From assembly GCF_001921825.1 (NCBI RefSeq), contig NZ_MSJL01000003.1, positions 19,499 through 83,498 of the forward strand: 64,000 bases of DNA, written 5' to 3'. Below the pieces are notes generated by a model, which worked only from the letters and a program-made list of their open reading frames with translations, was not told the origin of the DNA and made no database searches. Shown here piece by piece: positions 32,232 through 40,476 of this stretch (positions are counted from its first letter, which is position 1; every line of letters starts with the position of its first letter). Origin of the DNA: Streptococcus acidominimus (lineage in GTDB: Bacteria; Bacillota; Bacilli; Lactobacillales; Streptococcaceae). The position numbers and the translations under genes are program-made.

Positions 32232-32560
32232 ATGAAAATATTAGATGCTTGTTGCGGCAGTCGCATGTTTTGGTTCGATAGCTAGTTGTATTTGACCCGC
32301 CACATCTGAAATGGGCAGGCCCTAATTCGATTATGAAAGCTCAGTACGGCCAACTCGCTAAAGTTACATGGAGAGAGGATTTAGCAAAAGGCTTTGAAGA
32401 GTGTATGCGAGTGTTGAAACCGAACGGAACTTTGATTTTTAAATGGTCTGATTGTCAGATAAATGTTAGGGAAATTTTAAAGGCTATACCGTTCAAGCCA
32501 TTGTTTGGCCAGCAGAGAGGTACAACGCACTGGATGGTATTTGTGAAAGTTGGTGATTAG
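32232..32560 (+). pseudogene. SAM-dependent methyltransferase with internal deletion
   Basis: The 5' piece (32232-32285) reads MKILDACCGSRMFWFDS then stops. This is the SAM-binding start (D-x-C-C-G-S) of a common streptococcal phage class I methyltransferase. The 3' piece, in frame from about 32289, reads VFDPPHLKWAGP, carrying the catalytic DPP-H motif, and continues to 32560. The roughly 50 residues normally between FWFD and VFDPPH are missing, and the join creates TAG. A 75-residue fragment could start at ATG 32333, but it lacks the cofactor site. The gene is almost certainly dead. Confidence 0.8.
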
Positions 32561-32638
32561 ATGACTAAAAAAGAATTTTTTACGAAATTAAAAAATGCTA
32601 GAAGCAGAATGAAGCTCGTTAAAGCCAGCATGCGCTGA
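32561..32638 (+). CDS. 25-residue basic peptide
   Basis: MTKKEFFTKLKNARSRMKLVKASMR, immediately after the methyltransferase stop. Strongly basic and helical. The RBS is weak. May not be translated in earnest. Confidence 0.25.
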   Translation: MTKKEFFTKLKNARSRMKLVKASMR

Positions 32639-32688
32639 CTCCTGTGAATAATAAACTCACTAATATTATATCATAAGGAGACAGCGAC

Positions 32689-33126
32689 GTGACTTTTTTT
32701 CCAGAAATTGATGAGAAACAGACAATCAAGAATGCTAAGAGAAAACTAAGAGAATATCCACGCTGGCGACGGATTGCAGGCGATGTTGACGGTCAAAAGG
32801 TCACCGCTACCTACTCCTTTGAACCAAGACAGTCGCATGGAACGCCAAGCCGTCCCGTTGAGAGGTTAGCTATCAATCGGGTAGATGCCGAGGCGGAGCT
32901 TGAAGCGATTGAGTATGCAGTGGGGCATTTATTTAATCTATACCAACGGAAGATACTTTATGAACTGTACTTAGTTAGACACCCAAAATCTAACTTGGAA
33001 CTAGAGGAAGAGCTGGGGTACGAGAAAACGCGCTATCATGAGATTGTAAACAATGCTTTGCTAGCTTTTGCGGAACTCTATAGAAGCGGAAGTTTAGTTG
33101 CTCTGAGCGGAAAAATAGCGGAATAA
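32689..33126 (+). CDS. ArpU-family late transcription regulator
   Basis: 145 residues. GTG 32689 follows AAGGAG. ArpU/RinA-like proteins sit at the end of the early region and switch on late (packaging, structural, lysis) genes. The C-terminal sigma-region-4-like helices (LYQRKILYELYLVRHPKSNLELEEELGYEKTRYHEI split over about 83-120) fit that. Its place just before the late genes supports the role; the cargo island with the tRNA now lies between it and the terminase genes. Confidence 0.8.
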   Translation: MTFFPEIDEKQTIKNAKRKLREYPRWRRIAGDVDGQKVTATYSFEPRQSHGTPSRPVERLAINRVDAEAELEAIEYAVGHLFNLYQRKILYELYLVRHPKSNLELEEELGYEKTRYHEIVNNALLAFAELYRSGSLVALSGKIAE

Positions 33127-33152
33127 CAGTGGAGTTTCTATACGTTTTTTCG

Positions 33153-33161
33153 TGATAAAAT
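33153..33161 (+). promoter_or_regulatory. Extended -10 promoter for the tRNA gene
   Basis: TGATAAAAT (TG-A-TAAAAT) lies 44 bp before the tRNA. A small hairpin TGGCGAG / CTCGCCA (33178-33201) lies between. No good -35 is seen. Confidence 0.4.
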
Positions 33162-33204
33162 GGTATTGTCGAAAGATTGGCGAGTATGAGGTGGCTCGCC
33201 ATTT

Positions 33205-33292
33205 GGAGAGTTGGCAGAGTGGCTGATTGCGTCCGTTTGCTAAACGGATAGGGTGCAAATCGCTCTCGCAGGTTCGAATCCTGCACTCTCCG
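33205..33292 (+). tRNA. tRNA-Ser(GCU)
   Basis: 88 bases. The acceptor stem GGAGAGT / ACTCTCC is perfect, with discriminator G at 33292. The D arm reads TGGCAGAGTGGCT. The anticodon stem TCCGT / ACGGA holds loop TTGCTAA with anticodon GCT at 33239-33241 (reads AGC/AGU). A long class II variable arm follows, then the T stem GCAGG / CCTGC with loop TTCGAAT. CCA is not encoded. Identity as serine follows from the long variable arm and anticodon. It lies inside the prophage with its own promoter-like -10 and a terminator after it. Confidence 0.95.
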
Positions 33293-33325
33293 TTGCATTT
33301 TATGCAAAAATTCCATATTTTTATC

Positions 33326-33362
33326 AAAAAAGCCTGATGCACTATTGTGTAAAGGCTTTTTT
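33326..33362 (+). terminator. Terminator after the tRNA
   Basis: AAAAAAGCCT (33326-33335) pairs with AGGCTTTTTT (33353-33362), a 10-bp stem with a long loop and T run. It separates the tRNA from the following cargo operon. Confidence 0.7.
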
Positions 33363-33404
33363 AGTAGTATTATTAAATTGATAAAATGTATGGAGAAAAA
33401 TCAT

Positions 33405-34322
33405 ATGGTGAAAGTAAAAAAAGTGAAATTTTATTATTGCGAAGTGATAGGTCATGAGGATGGTAGAGATGTAGCAGTTGATTTCAGTGAATTATTTGAT
33501 GAGGTAGCCTCTAGGTATAGAGTGGGGGCGGATAGGTTTGTTTATGAATTGCAGGGGACGAAATATAAATTAGAAAGAGTGTTGCCGCCTGTAACAATAA
33601 ACTCGTATTATCATATAGTTATTGAGAAGTTGAGAGATTACAATTACCCTAGTAGATCTTCATTGAGGGGAGAATCGAAAGATTTGGATCTTCAAGATGA
33701 TGAGTTTTTAGGAGAAAAAATGTCGCTTTTGTACGACCCTGTAAATAATATTTTTATGGTTCAGGTAAATCGGAATTCAATAACTGTTAGTAGGATAGAG
33801 TGGTTTATGTCTTCTCTATTATCGGAATTTGGTTGCACGTATGATATTAGATTGCCTATTATAATTGACTTGTCACCAAGGAAACAAGTTGACAGTCTTT
33901 TAGGTTATAGATCAATATCTATGAAGGCGAACGAAACTTTTAAACAAGGAGGTTTCGTAGGAGATTTGTTTGATGCTATTTCTGCAAAAAGTACCTCGAT
34001 AGACAGCCCGTATTTTGATATAGAAATAACAATCACTGCTAAGAAAGATAGCAAAGCTAGTAGAGAATATTTGCCAGATTCTGTTGTTGAAAATGTTTTG
34101 TCTTATGATATAGACGGTAGTGTCAGTAAGTTGTCTGTTCGTGGACGCGACTTGACTTCAAGAATTGAAACAGTAGATTTAGTTTCTGGAAAAATTAGTG
34201 ATGAATATGATTTTCCGTTTCATGAATCGAAAGTTTTGAATCCAACTTCAGTATTTGCTGAGATGGAAATTATTTATAATGAGCAGGGAAGGAGTAAGGC
34301 GCTACGTAACTTTTCAAAGTAA
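33405..34322 (+). CDS. DUF6731-like cargo protein
   Basis: 305 residues from ATG 33405, which has GGAG eight bases upstream; earlier in-frame starts overlap the tRNA terminator. Soluble, mixed alpha/beta. The start VKKVKFYYCEVIGHEDGRD and the overall size recall DUF6731 proteins of phages and mobile elements, a call from memory that needs a search. No catalytic motif is obvious. The gene is AT-rich, differs in base use from the phage genes around it, lies in a small operon with a 4-TM protein, and is fenced by terminators on both sides. That is the profile of a lysogenic-conversion or defence gene. Confidence 0.6.
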   Translation: MVKVKKVKFYYCEVIGHEDGRDVAVDFSELFDEVASRYRVGADRFVYELQGTKYKLERVLPPVTINSYYHIVIEKLRDYNYPSRSSLRGESKDLDLQDDEFLGEKMSLLYDPVNNIFMVQVNRNSITVSRIEWFMSSLLSEFGCTYDIRLPIIIDLSPRKQVDSLLGYRSISMKANETFKQGGFVGDLFDAISAKSTSIDSPYFDIEITITAKKDSKASREYLPDSVVENVLSYDIDGSVSKLSVRGRDLTSRIETVDLVSGKISDEYDFPFHESKVLNPTSVFAEMEIIYNEQGRSKALRNFSK

Positions 34323-34331
34323 GGAGAAAAA

Positions 34332-34829
34332 ATGATAAATTTTTTAAGCAAAAATAGGTTTTGGATGGCTCTGTCTGCGTTTTTAGTATTTTCTATTATC
34401 TTTAGCTATTTTGCTGTACCATATTTGATTTCTTTCAAAAATCACTCGGACTTTGTTGGAGATGTACTCAATTTCTCATCAATTTTAACGGGTTTTTTAG
34501 GTGCTCTATTAGGCATATTGGTTTCCATATCAAAGACATCAAAGGTCATGATAAATATTCTTGATAGTCACATTGCTAAAATGCAGTTTGTTTTTTCCTT
34601 AGTGATTCCTTTTGCTTTAGGAATCGTGAATGTATTGGTATGTATGTTTTATAGATTGTATCTCGTGAATGAATTAGAAAATTTACTTCTAGCTCATATA
34701 TTTGTTGTTTCTGCGATCAACTTTGTATTAATGAGCAGCATGGTAACTTATTTTATCTTCACAATTTATTTTAGAGAAACATCAAAGGCAGAAGAGATAA
34801 AAAATGTAAAACCGAAATTAAAAAAATAA
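34332..34829 (+). CDS. Four-helix membrane protein of the cargo operon
   Basis: 165 residues with four predicted transmembrane helices (about 11-33, 46-66, 86-110, 120-145) and a Lys-rich cytoplasmic tail. AAGGAG precedes ATG 34332, 9 bp after the DUF6731-like gene, so the two are co-translated. No family is recognised. A soluble sensor paired with a multi-pass membrane protein is a design seen in abortive-infection systems in which the membrane partner acts as effector. That role is inference from architecture only. Confidence 0.6.
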   Translation: MINFLSKNRFWMALSAFLVFSIIFSYFAVPYLISFKNHSDFVGDVLNFSSILTGFLGALLGILVSISKTSKVMINILDSHIAKMQFVFSLVIPFALGIVNVLVCMFYRLYLVNELENLLLAHIFVVSAINFVLMSSMVTYFIFTIYFRETSKAEEIKNVKPKLKK

Positions 34830-34839
34830 AATATGCACT

Positions 34840-34864
34840 AGTCACACAAGCGTGTGACTTTTTT
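34840..34864 (+). terminator. Terminator closing the cargo island
   Basis: AGTCACAC-AAGC-GTGTGACT, a perfect 8-bp stem, followed by TTTTT. It isolates the cargo genes from the late operon that starts 25 bp later. Confidence 0.85.
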
Positions 34865-34888
34865 GATTTGATTGGAGGTGGTGGAAAA

Positions 34889-35326
34889 TTGACGAAACTG
34901 ACTTTAAAACAGAAACGCTTTGCAGATGAGTACATCATCAGCGGAAATGCTTATAAATCAGCGATTGAAGCAGGATATAGCAAAAAATATGCGAAGGCTC
35001 GTTCGTCCGAATTGTTGGAAAATGTCGGAATAAAATCCTATATAGACGACCGACTGAAAAAGCTAGAATCCGAGAAGGTCGCAACGCAAGAAGAAGTTTT
35101 ATCCTACCTGACTTCGGTCATGCGAGGAGAGCAGACAGAACAGATTCTCCGTGGTCAAGGCGAAGGCGTCCAATCCATAGATGACATCGAGGTCGGCGCA
35201 AAAGACCGAATTAAAGCAGCAGAGTTGCTCGGTAAGCGGCACAGACTTTGGACGGATAAGGTCGAGGCTGATGTTACTGCAAACGTTACTTTCGTAGATG
35301 ATATTGGAGGTTTTGCAGATGACTAG
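34889..35326 (+). CDS. terS: Terminase small subunit
   Basis: 145 residues from TTG 34889, with GGAGGTGG eight bases upstream. An N-terminal DNA-binding region (LTLKQKRFADEYIISGNAYKSAIEAGYSKKYA) is the terminase_2 HTH family signature. The C-terminal half is a helical oligomerisation and TerL-binding part. It recognises the packaging site and passes DNA to TerL. It overlaps terL by 8 bp. Translation from TTG 34868 is less likely because its RBS is absent. Confidence 0.9.
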   Translation: MTKLTLKQKRFADEYIISGNAYKSAIEAGYSKKYAKARSSELLENVGIKSYIDDRLKKLESEKVATQEEVLSYLTSVMRGEQTEQILRGQGEGVQSIDDIEVGAKDRIKAAELLGKRHRLWTDKVEADVTANVTFVDDIGGFADD

Positions 35327-36593
35327 AAAGTTATCAGAACTCTTGCCTCCAAAGTTTCGTACCGTTTGGAGTGCAGCAATCACTCCTCGCTATCTTAACG
35401 TGATCTGTAAAGGCGGTCGTGGTTCCGGCAAGTCGTCAGATATCGCACACATACTTGTCCAGTTAGTGATGAGATATGCGAGTAATGCGGTCTGTATCCG
35501 TAAGGTTGACAATACACTTGAGCAATCTGTTTACGAGCAAATTAAATGGGCAATCTACGAACAAGGCGTAGAGGCCTTTTTTCGTTTCAATAAATCTCCG
35601 CTTCGCATTACATATCTACCGAGAGGGAATTATATTATTTTTCGCGGTGCACAAGAACCGGAACGAATTAAATCATTGAAAGATAGCCGTTTCCCGTTCG
35701 CGTTCGCTTGGATTGAGGAGCTGGCTGAGTTTAAGACGGAGGACGAAGTCAAGATTATTACTAACTCACTACTCCGTGGAGAATTACCCGAAGGACTTTT
35801 TTACAAGTTCTTTTTTTCATACAATCCTCCCAAACGGAAACAGTCTTGGGTGAATAAGAAATACGAAAGTGTGATTCAGCTTAACAATACCTATGTGCAC
35901 CATTCAACTTATTTTGACAATCCCTACATCGCAAAAGAGTTTGTCGAGGAAGCAGAATCTACCCGAGAGCGTTCGCAAATTCGATACGAATGGGAGTATT
36001 TGGGTAAGGCTGTAGGTTCAGGAGTTGTACCGTTCGATAATTTGACTTTTAGAGAAATTACAGACATGGAGTTCAATTCGTTTGATAATCTACGGAATGG
36101 ACTGGATTATGGGTATGCAAATGATCCGTTGGCCTTCGTACGTTGGCACTACGACAAGAAGCGAAGGCGGATATATGCAGTTGATGAAATCTACGGCGTG
36201 AAGATAAGCAACCGTATGCTTGCCGAAAGTTTGAAGCGAAAAGGCTATCAGCGTGACAGAATACATGCAGAAGTAGAGCCTAAATCAAACGATGAGCTAC
36301 GTTACGAGTATGGCATATCTCACGTTACTCAGGTCAAAAAAGGACCTGATTCTGTTGAATTTGGTGAGAAATGGCTTGATGACTTGGACGAAATTATCAT
36401 AGATCCTAAGCGAACACCCAATATCGCCAGAGAATTTGAAAATATTGATTATGCTACAGATAAAGACGGCAATCCTCGCAATCGACTAGAGGATAAGGAC
36501 AACCATACCATAGATGCGACGAGGTACGCTTTTGAGGACGATATGCGAAACGCCAAGGCTACGGTAAAACGTAAATCCTTGTATGGTTTGTAG
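35319..36593 (+). CDS. terL: Terminase large subunit (PBSX type)
   Basis: 424 residues from ATG 35319. The N-terminal ATPase has Walker A GGRGSGKSS near 34 and Walker B AFAWIEELAEF near 128. The C-terminal RNase H-like nuclease has acidic residues in GLDYGYANDP near 250 and DNHTIDATRYAFEDD near 400. It powers DNA packaging and cuts concatemers. The PBSX/SPP1-like family suggests headful (pac) packaging. Confidence 0.93.
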   Translation: MTRKLSELLPPKFRTVWSAAITPRYLNVICKGGRGSGKSSDIAHILVQLVMRYASNAVCIRKVDNTLEQSVYEQIKWAIYEQGVEAFFRFNKSPLRITYLPRGNYIIFRGAQEPERIKSLKDSRFPFAFAWIEELAEFKTEDEVKIITNSLLRGELPEGLFYKFFFSYNPPKRKQSWVNKKYESVIQLNNTYVHHSTYFDNPYIAKEFVEEAESTRERSQIRYEWEYLGKAVGSGVVPFDNLTFREITDMEFNSFDNLRNGLDYGYANDPLAFVRWHYDKKRRRIYAVDEIYGVKISNRMLAESLKRKGYQRDRIHAEVEPKSNDELRYEYGISHVTQVKKGPDSVEFGEKWLDDLDEIIIDPKRTPNIAREFENIDYATDKDGNPRNRLEDKDNHTIDATRYAFEDDMRNAKATVKRKSLYGL

Positions 36594-36604
36594 AAAGGAG
36601 ACGC

Positions 36605-38053
36605 ATGCAACAGATTTTAACTTACCCACGAGAGGAATACGATGAGCAGAAACTTGATAAGAAGCTTATTCACAAGCTGATTCAGGAACATGCGACAGAA
36701 GGCTCTCGTTTAAAAACGCTAAAGGATTACTACCTAGGTAAACATGATATTTTGAACCACACACGAAGGGAAGGTAAGCCAAACTTCAAGACAGTGTGCA
36801 ATCACGCCAAGGATATTGCTGATACTGCTACTGGTTACTTTTTGGGGAGTAGCATTAAGTATCAGAATACAGCTGCTGCCGATTTAGAAAAGTTATTGCT
36901 AGCTTTTGATGAAGCTGATATTGACCAAGTAGACAGCGATAATGCCTTGAATATGTCTATTTATGGGCGGGCTTACGAATATCTTTATATTCGAGAAGGT
37001 GAGAACACTGTAGATGCTGTTAGCCTAGAACCTGAAAATACATTTATGGTATACGATGATTCTATTGAACAGAAACCTCTATTTGCTGTTTATTATTATC
37101 AAGTCAAAGATGCGACAGATAGCTCTGTTTCGTATCGCGCAGAGGTGCTGACGGAACGTCTACACTACCACTTGAATTTGAATGATGATTCTAAGGGAAT
37201 AGCTGTGGCCGAAGAAACGACTGAGCATAAGTTTGCAAACATTCCAGTCATTGAATACCGCAATAATAAGTTCGCGATTGGAGACTATGAACAACAGATC
37301 AGCTTGATTGATGCTTATAATTCATTGACAGGAAATCGAGTGAATGACAAAGAGCAAGCGATTGAGTCTATTTTGCTACTCTATGGCGCTCAACTGGCAG
37401 ATACCGAGGAAGAAGCACACGAGGCTATGCGGATATTACGCGAGGACGGTTTGCTTGAATTGCCTCCGGAAGCAAAAGCGGAATTTTTGACTAACACATT
37501 AGACGAAAACGCAGTTGAGGTCTTGCGTAATGCGATTAAAGAAGACATCTATACCTTCAGTCATATTCCTAATTTGACTGATGAAAATTTCGCCGGAAAT
37601 AGTTCGGGTGTTGCTATGGAGTTCAAGTTGCTAGGTCTGGAAATGGTGACGAAAACGAAGGAGCAATACTACAGACGCGGGTTGCGAAAGCGTATAGAAT
37701 TGTTTGCGGAATATTCAAACATGGAACGGATTGCCAAAAATGCAAAATCTATCGTTCCGCAGTTCAGTCGTGGTTTACCTAAAAATATTCTGGAACTGTC
37801 CCAAATTATCAGCAATCTTAACGGCAAAGTCAGCTTGCGTCAACTTATATCCTTGCTCCCGTTTGTAGAAGACCCCGATGCGGAACTTGAAGCTCTTGAA
37901 AAAGAGAAAGAGGAGCAAGAGCCGGCATTTAGCCAGAACTTGCCGTATGAAGAGGAGCTAGAAGATGAAGAGTCTGGACTATTGGAAGAAACGCAAGGCT
38001 CAACGAATGGTTCAAGAAATGGACAGAGCCGAGCAGGTCGCAAAGAAGTTTGA
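36605..38053 (+). CDS. Portal protein (SPP1 Gp6-like)
   Basis: 482 residues. GGAGACGC precedes ATG 36605. The SPP1-type portal features are KDYYLGKHDIL near 40, the long wing and stem region, and the Glu-rich C terminus. It forms the dodecameric channel at the capsid vertex through which TerL pumps DNA. Its 3' end overlaps the MuF gene by 89 bp, an unusually long overlap in a different frame. Confidence 0.92.
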   Translation: MQQILTYPREEYDEQKLDKKLIHKLIQEHATEGSRLKTLKDYYLGKHDILNHTRREGKPNFKTVCNHAKDIADTATGYFLGSSIKYQNTAAADLEKLLLAFDEADIDQVDSDNALNMSIYGRAYEYLYIREGENTVDAVSLEPENTFMVYDDSIEQKPLFAVYYYQVKDATDSSVSYRAEVLTERLHYHLNLNDDSKGIAVAEETTEHKFANIPVIEYRNNKFAIGDYEQQISLIDAYNSLTGNRVNDKEQAIESILLLYGAQLADTEEEAHEAMRILREDGLLELPPEAKAEFLTNTLDENAVEVLRNAIKEDIYTFSHIPNLTDENFAGNSSGVAMEFKLLGLEMVTKTKEQYYRRGLRKRIELFAEYSNMERIAKNAKSIVPQFSRGLPKNILELSQIISNLNGKVSLRQLISLLPFVEDPDAELEALEKEKEEQEPAFSQNLPYEEELEDEESGLLEETQGSTNGSRNGQSRAGRKEV

Positions 38054-39566
38054 TGAAGTTTATTCGTTGGCCAATAAGCAACTTACTTCCAAAATTGAGC
38101 GGATATTTGAGAGCTACCGACGTGACCACGGATTGACCAAAGTTGAAGCGCAACGAGTTCTGGATAATGTGAAGAATTTGACGAATATCCGAGAGTTGAA
38201 ACAAGCCCTGCGGAACACAACAGACAGCGAAGAGATACGCCAGTTGCTAATTTTACTTGATTCAGCCCCGTACGCTTCAAGAATTGAGCGCTACGAGCGT
38301 CTACAGCAAGAGGTGGGTAAATTATCCACCCGACTGTATAAAGCCGAGAAACGGGCTTCTAATGAGTTTTACGGCGAGTTCATTTCAGATGCCTATTATC
38401 ATTCAATATTCGATTTGCACCAACAAGCAGGAGTCGCCTTTGCTTTTAACAAGATAGACCCAGAAGAAATCAAAGCAATTCAACACATGCCATGGTTAGG
38501 AGCTAACTATTCTCAGCGTATTTGGGGGAACACTCAGCAATTAGCTGATGAATTACAGAAGGAGCTAGCGGTTGGTTTGTTAACAGGGCGATCTAGCCAT
38601 GAAACAGCAGACGCTATTGACGCTAAATTTGCCAAAGGCAAGAATAACGCTCGTAGACTTGTTAGAACCGAGGCAAACCACTTCCATGCAGAAATGGAAG
38701 CTAAGGCTTATGAAGAAGCCGATGTGGAATACTATCGTTTTCTAGCTACGTTGGATCTGAGGACGTCTAGCATTTGTCGAGAACACGACGGTAAAGTTTA
38801 CAGAGTTAGTGAGCGTGTAAAAGGAAAAAACTATCCTCCACTTCATCCATGGTGCCGGTCAGATACGATAGCGTTAGATGACGATGAGTGGTTAACCAAG
38901 GTAACTAGAAGCGCACGAGATCCAGAGACAGGCAAGACGATTCAAGTGCCAGCAGATATGACCTACGATGATTGGTATGAGAAGTATGTTGAAAAAGTAA
39001 GCGACAAGGTGTATAATCAAGATAGAGACTACAAGGTTGCAGATGTTGAAATTGAGCGAGCATTGCAGAAACAATCAGATAGCTCGTGGCGTAAGCTGCT
39101 AGGTGAAGAACAAAACGCCTTGCAAGAATACACTGGTCCATTTTCAGGTCAAATAAATAGATATTTACGTAATCAACGGTTTCTAGATGACATTGAAATG
39201 GACGCATATTATGATATCCCAGCTACTGTAAAGATGCTTGATAACGCATTGAATACTAATCGGTTAGGGCATGACTTACAATTATTTCGTCACATAGACT
39301 ACAGTGAGTTTATCGCTCTTCAACAAGAGAGTGAGTTTAAAGCATATGTGAGTACTAGTATCTCAGAGTATGCAACAGATAATTTTGGCGAAGGCTATAA
39401 GCTTGTTATCAATTCTCCAAAAGAGACCAAAGGCCTGTATGTCGGCGAGTATTCTACTCACCCTTCAGAAAAAGAATTCATGGTAGCGCGAAATACAAAG
39501 TATAGAATTTTAAATGTGGACATGGATAGGGGAGTTTTAGAATTGGAGTTGGTAATTAATGAATGA
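37965..39566 (+). CDS. MuF minor head protein fused to ADP-ribosyltransferase
   Basis: 533 residues. Residues 1-300 are an SPP1 Gp7/MuF head-morphogenesis protein, with the end-domain block TSSICREHDGKVYRV and YPPLHPWCRSDT. After a linker, residues about 370-533 match the VIP2-type ART fold: LGEEQNALQEYTG and INRYLR, then Arg442 (LFRHIDYS), the S-T-S strand 463-465 (YVSTSIS) and the E-x-E motif at 502-504 (PSEKEF). The complete R-S-E triad suggests an active enzyme, and E-x-E is typical of arginine-targeting ARTs. Plain Gp7 homologues lack this. The protein is probably packaged and injected with DNA. Confidence 0.88.
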   Translation: MKSLDYWKKRKAQRMVQEMDRAEQVAKKFDEVYSLANKQLTSKIERIFESYRRDHGLTKVEAQRVLDNVKNLTNIRELKQALRNTTDSEEIRQLLILLDSAPYASRIERYERLQQEVGKLSTRLYKAEKRASNEFYGEFISDAYYHSIFDLHQQAGVAFAFNKIDPEEIKAIQHMPWLGANYSQRIWGNTQQLADELQKELAVGLLTGRSSHETADAIDAKFAKGKNNARRLVRTEANHFHAEMEAKAYEEADVEYYRFLATLDLRTSSICREHDGKVYRVSERVKGKNYPPLHPWCRSDTIALDDDEWLTKVTRSARDPETGKTIQVPADMTYDDWYEKYVEKVSDKVYNQDRDYKVADVEIERALQKQSDSSWRKLLGEEQNALQEYTGPFSGQINRYLRNQRFLDDIEMDAYYDIPATVKMLDNALNTNRLGHDLQLFRHIDYSEFIALQQESEFKAYVSTSISEYATDNFGEGYKLVINSPKETKGLYVGEYSTHPSEKEFMVARNTKYRILNVDMDRGVLELELVINE

Positions 39567-39969
39567 ACAATCATTGAAAAAAAGGGTATTAAGTTACTGG
39601 TTTTGGCGTAATATGAGTTTTAAAAATGATAAAGAAGCTTTGAAGTTCATCTCTGAGAAACAAGAAGCTTTTTTACGACGTTTTGATTCTATACCGTCTT
39701 CTCGCGATGAGTGGCTAGAATTGCCGCCTGGAGTTCAGTATCAAGCTTATGATTTGGGGCTCTTGGTTAGCAGAGAGTATACTCCTGAAGAACTTGAAGA
39801 AAGAAAGCAGTACTACTTATCTCTCACGCCTTTACCTAGTTCCAATTTGAGCAAAAAAGCTTGGCAATGGCATGTTGAGCGGCAGTATTCGGCAGCAAGT
39901 TTTTCTGACTATCCGGATAAACATTTTCTGGAGTTAGATACCATTCGAAGAATTGGTACACCGCTGTAA
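39559..39969 (+). CDS. Unknown protein after MuF-ART, possible immunity partner
   Basis: 136 residues starting 8 bp before the MuF-ART stop, so translation is coupled. It is soluble and helical, with many Trp/Tyr and charged residues (LSYWFWRNMSF, KKAWQWHVERQYS). No family is recognised. In MuF polymorphic toxins a small specific immunity gene often follows the toxin domain directly, which is the only reason for the immunity proposal. A structural or unrelated role is equally open. Confidence 0.6.
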   Translation: MNEQSLKKRVLSYWFWRNMSFKNDKEALKFISEKQEAFLRRFDSIPSSRDEWLELPPGVQYQAYDLGLLVSREYTPEELEERKQYYLSLTPLPSSNLSKKAWQWHVERQYSAASFSDYPDKHFLELDTIRRIGTPL

Positions 39970-40034
39970 TCAATATTTTAAAGCACTTAGAATAATCTAG
40001 GCGCTTTTCTTATATCCAAAAACAGGAGGAAGTA

Positions 40035-40187
40035 ATGGAAAAACGCATAGAAGGTAATTTCACTGGAATAACAACTAGTCCAGCAATGATTACTATCCCA
40101 AAAAGTGAATATGATTTACTTGTAGAGATTAAAAATAAGTTTTTAGGAGTTAACAACCATGAACAAACGAAAGAAAAGAAAGCATGA
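40035..40187 (+). CDS. Unknown 50-residue phage protein
   Basis: AGGAGGAAGTA precedes ATG 40035. The product has a short beta-strand core with TIPKSEYDLLVEIKNKFLG, a pattern resembling small AbrB- or PHA-type phage proteins, and a Lys-rich end. It overlaps the next gene by 29 bp. Confidence 0.5.
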   Translation: MEKRIEGNFTGITTSPAMITIPKSEYDLLVEIKNKFLGVNNHEQTKEKKA

Positions 40188-40368
40188 ACTTGAAAGCCGT
40201 ATGCGAATCGCAGAAAGCACAATTGATTTCTTGGTTGATCAAAATAGTCAACTTTGGAATCTTATTGAGCGGAATGCACTAGCTACAAATAGCGAGCTAA
40301 AGATTTTGCATGATGAGGTGAGTACGCTCAAGAAGCACAAGAAAAAATCATTTTTCAATCGTAAATAA
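40159..40368 (+). CDS. Unknown 69-residue coiled-coil protein
   Basis: AGGAGTTAACAACC precedes ATG 40159. Very basic at both ends (MNKRKKRKHE, KKHKKKSFFNRK) with a coiled coil between. Not recognised. It is the last gene before the internal terminator. Confidence 0.5.
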   Translation: MNKRKKRKHELESRMRIAESTIDFLVDQNSQLWNLIERNALATNSELKILHDEVSTLKKHKKKSFFNRK

Positions 40369-40371
40369 TCT

Positions 40372-40403
40372 AACCGTTTCAAAGTTGAGGCGGTTTTTAT
40401 TTT
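40372..40403 (+). terminator. Terminator inside the late operon
   Basis: AACCGTTTCAA pairs with TTGAGGCGGTT (two G-T pairs) and runs into TTTATTTT. It lies between the MuF-ART/accessory genes and the scaffold-capsid genes. Either capsid genes have another promoter or readthrough sets the ratio of packaging to capsid proteins. Confidence 0.7.
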
Positions 40404-40476
40404 GCCCAAGCATTGAAGGCACAAAAAGCTATGGAATTCAATAGTCGGGGACGACTTAAAACATAGGAGGTTCGCA

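Noticed and set aside
33345..33404. Upstream starts for the DUF6731-like gene
   Set aside because: They fall in the terminator that follows the tRNA; ATG 33405 has a correctly spaced GGAG.
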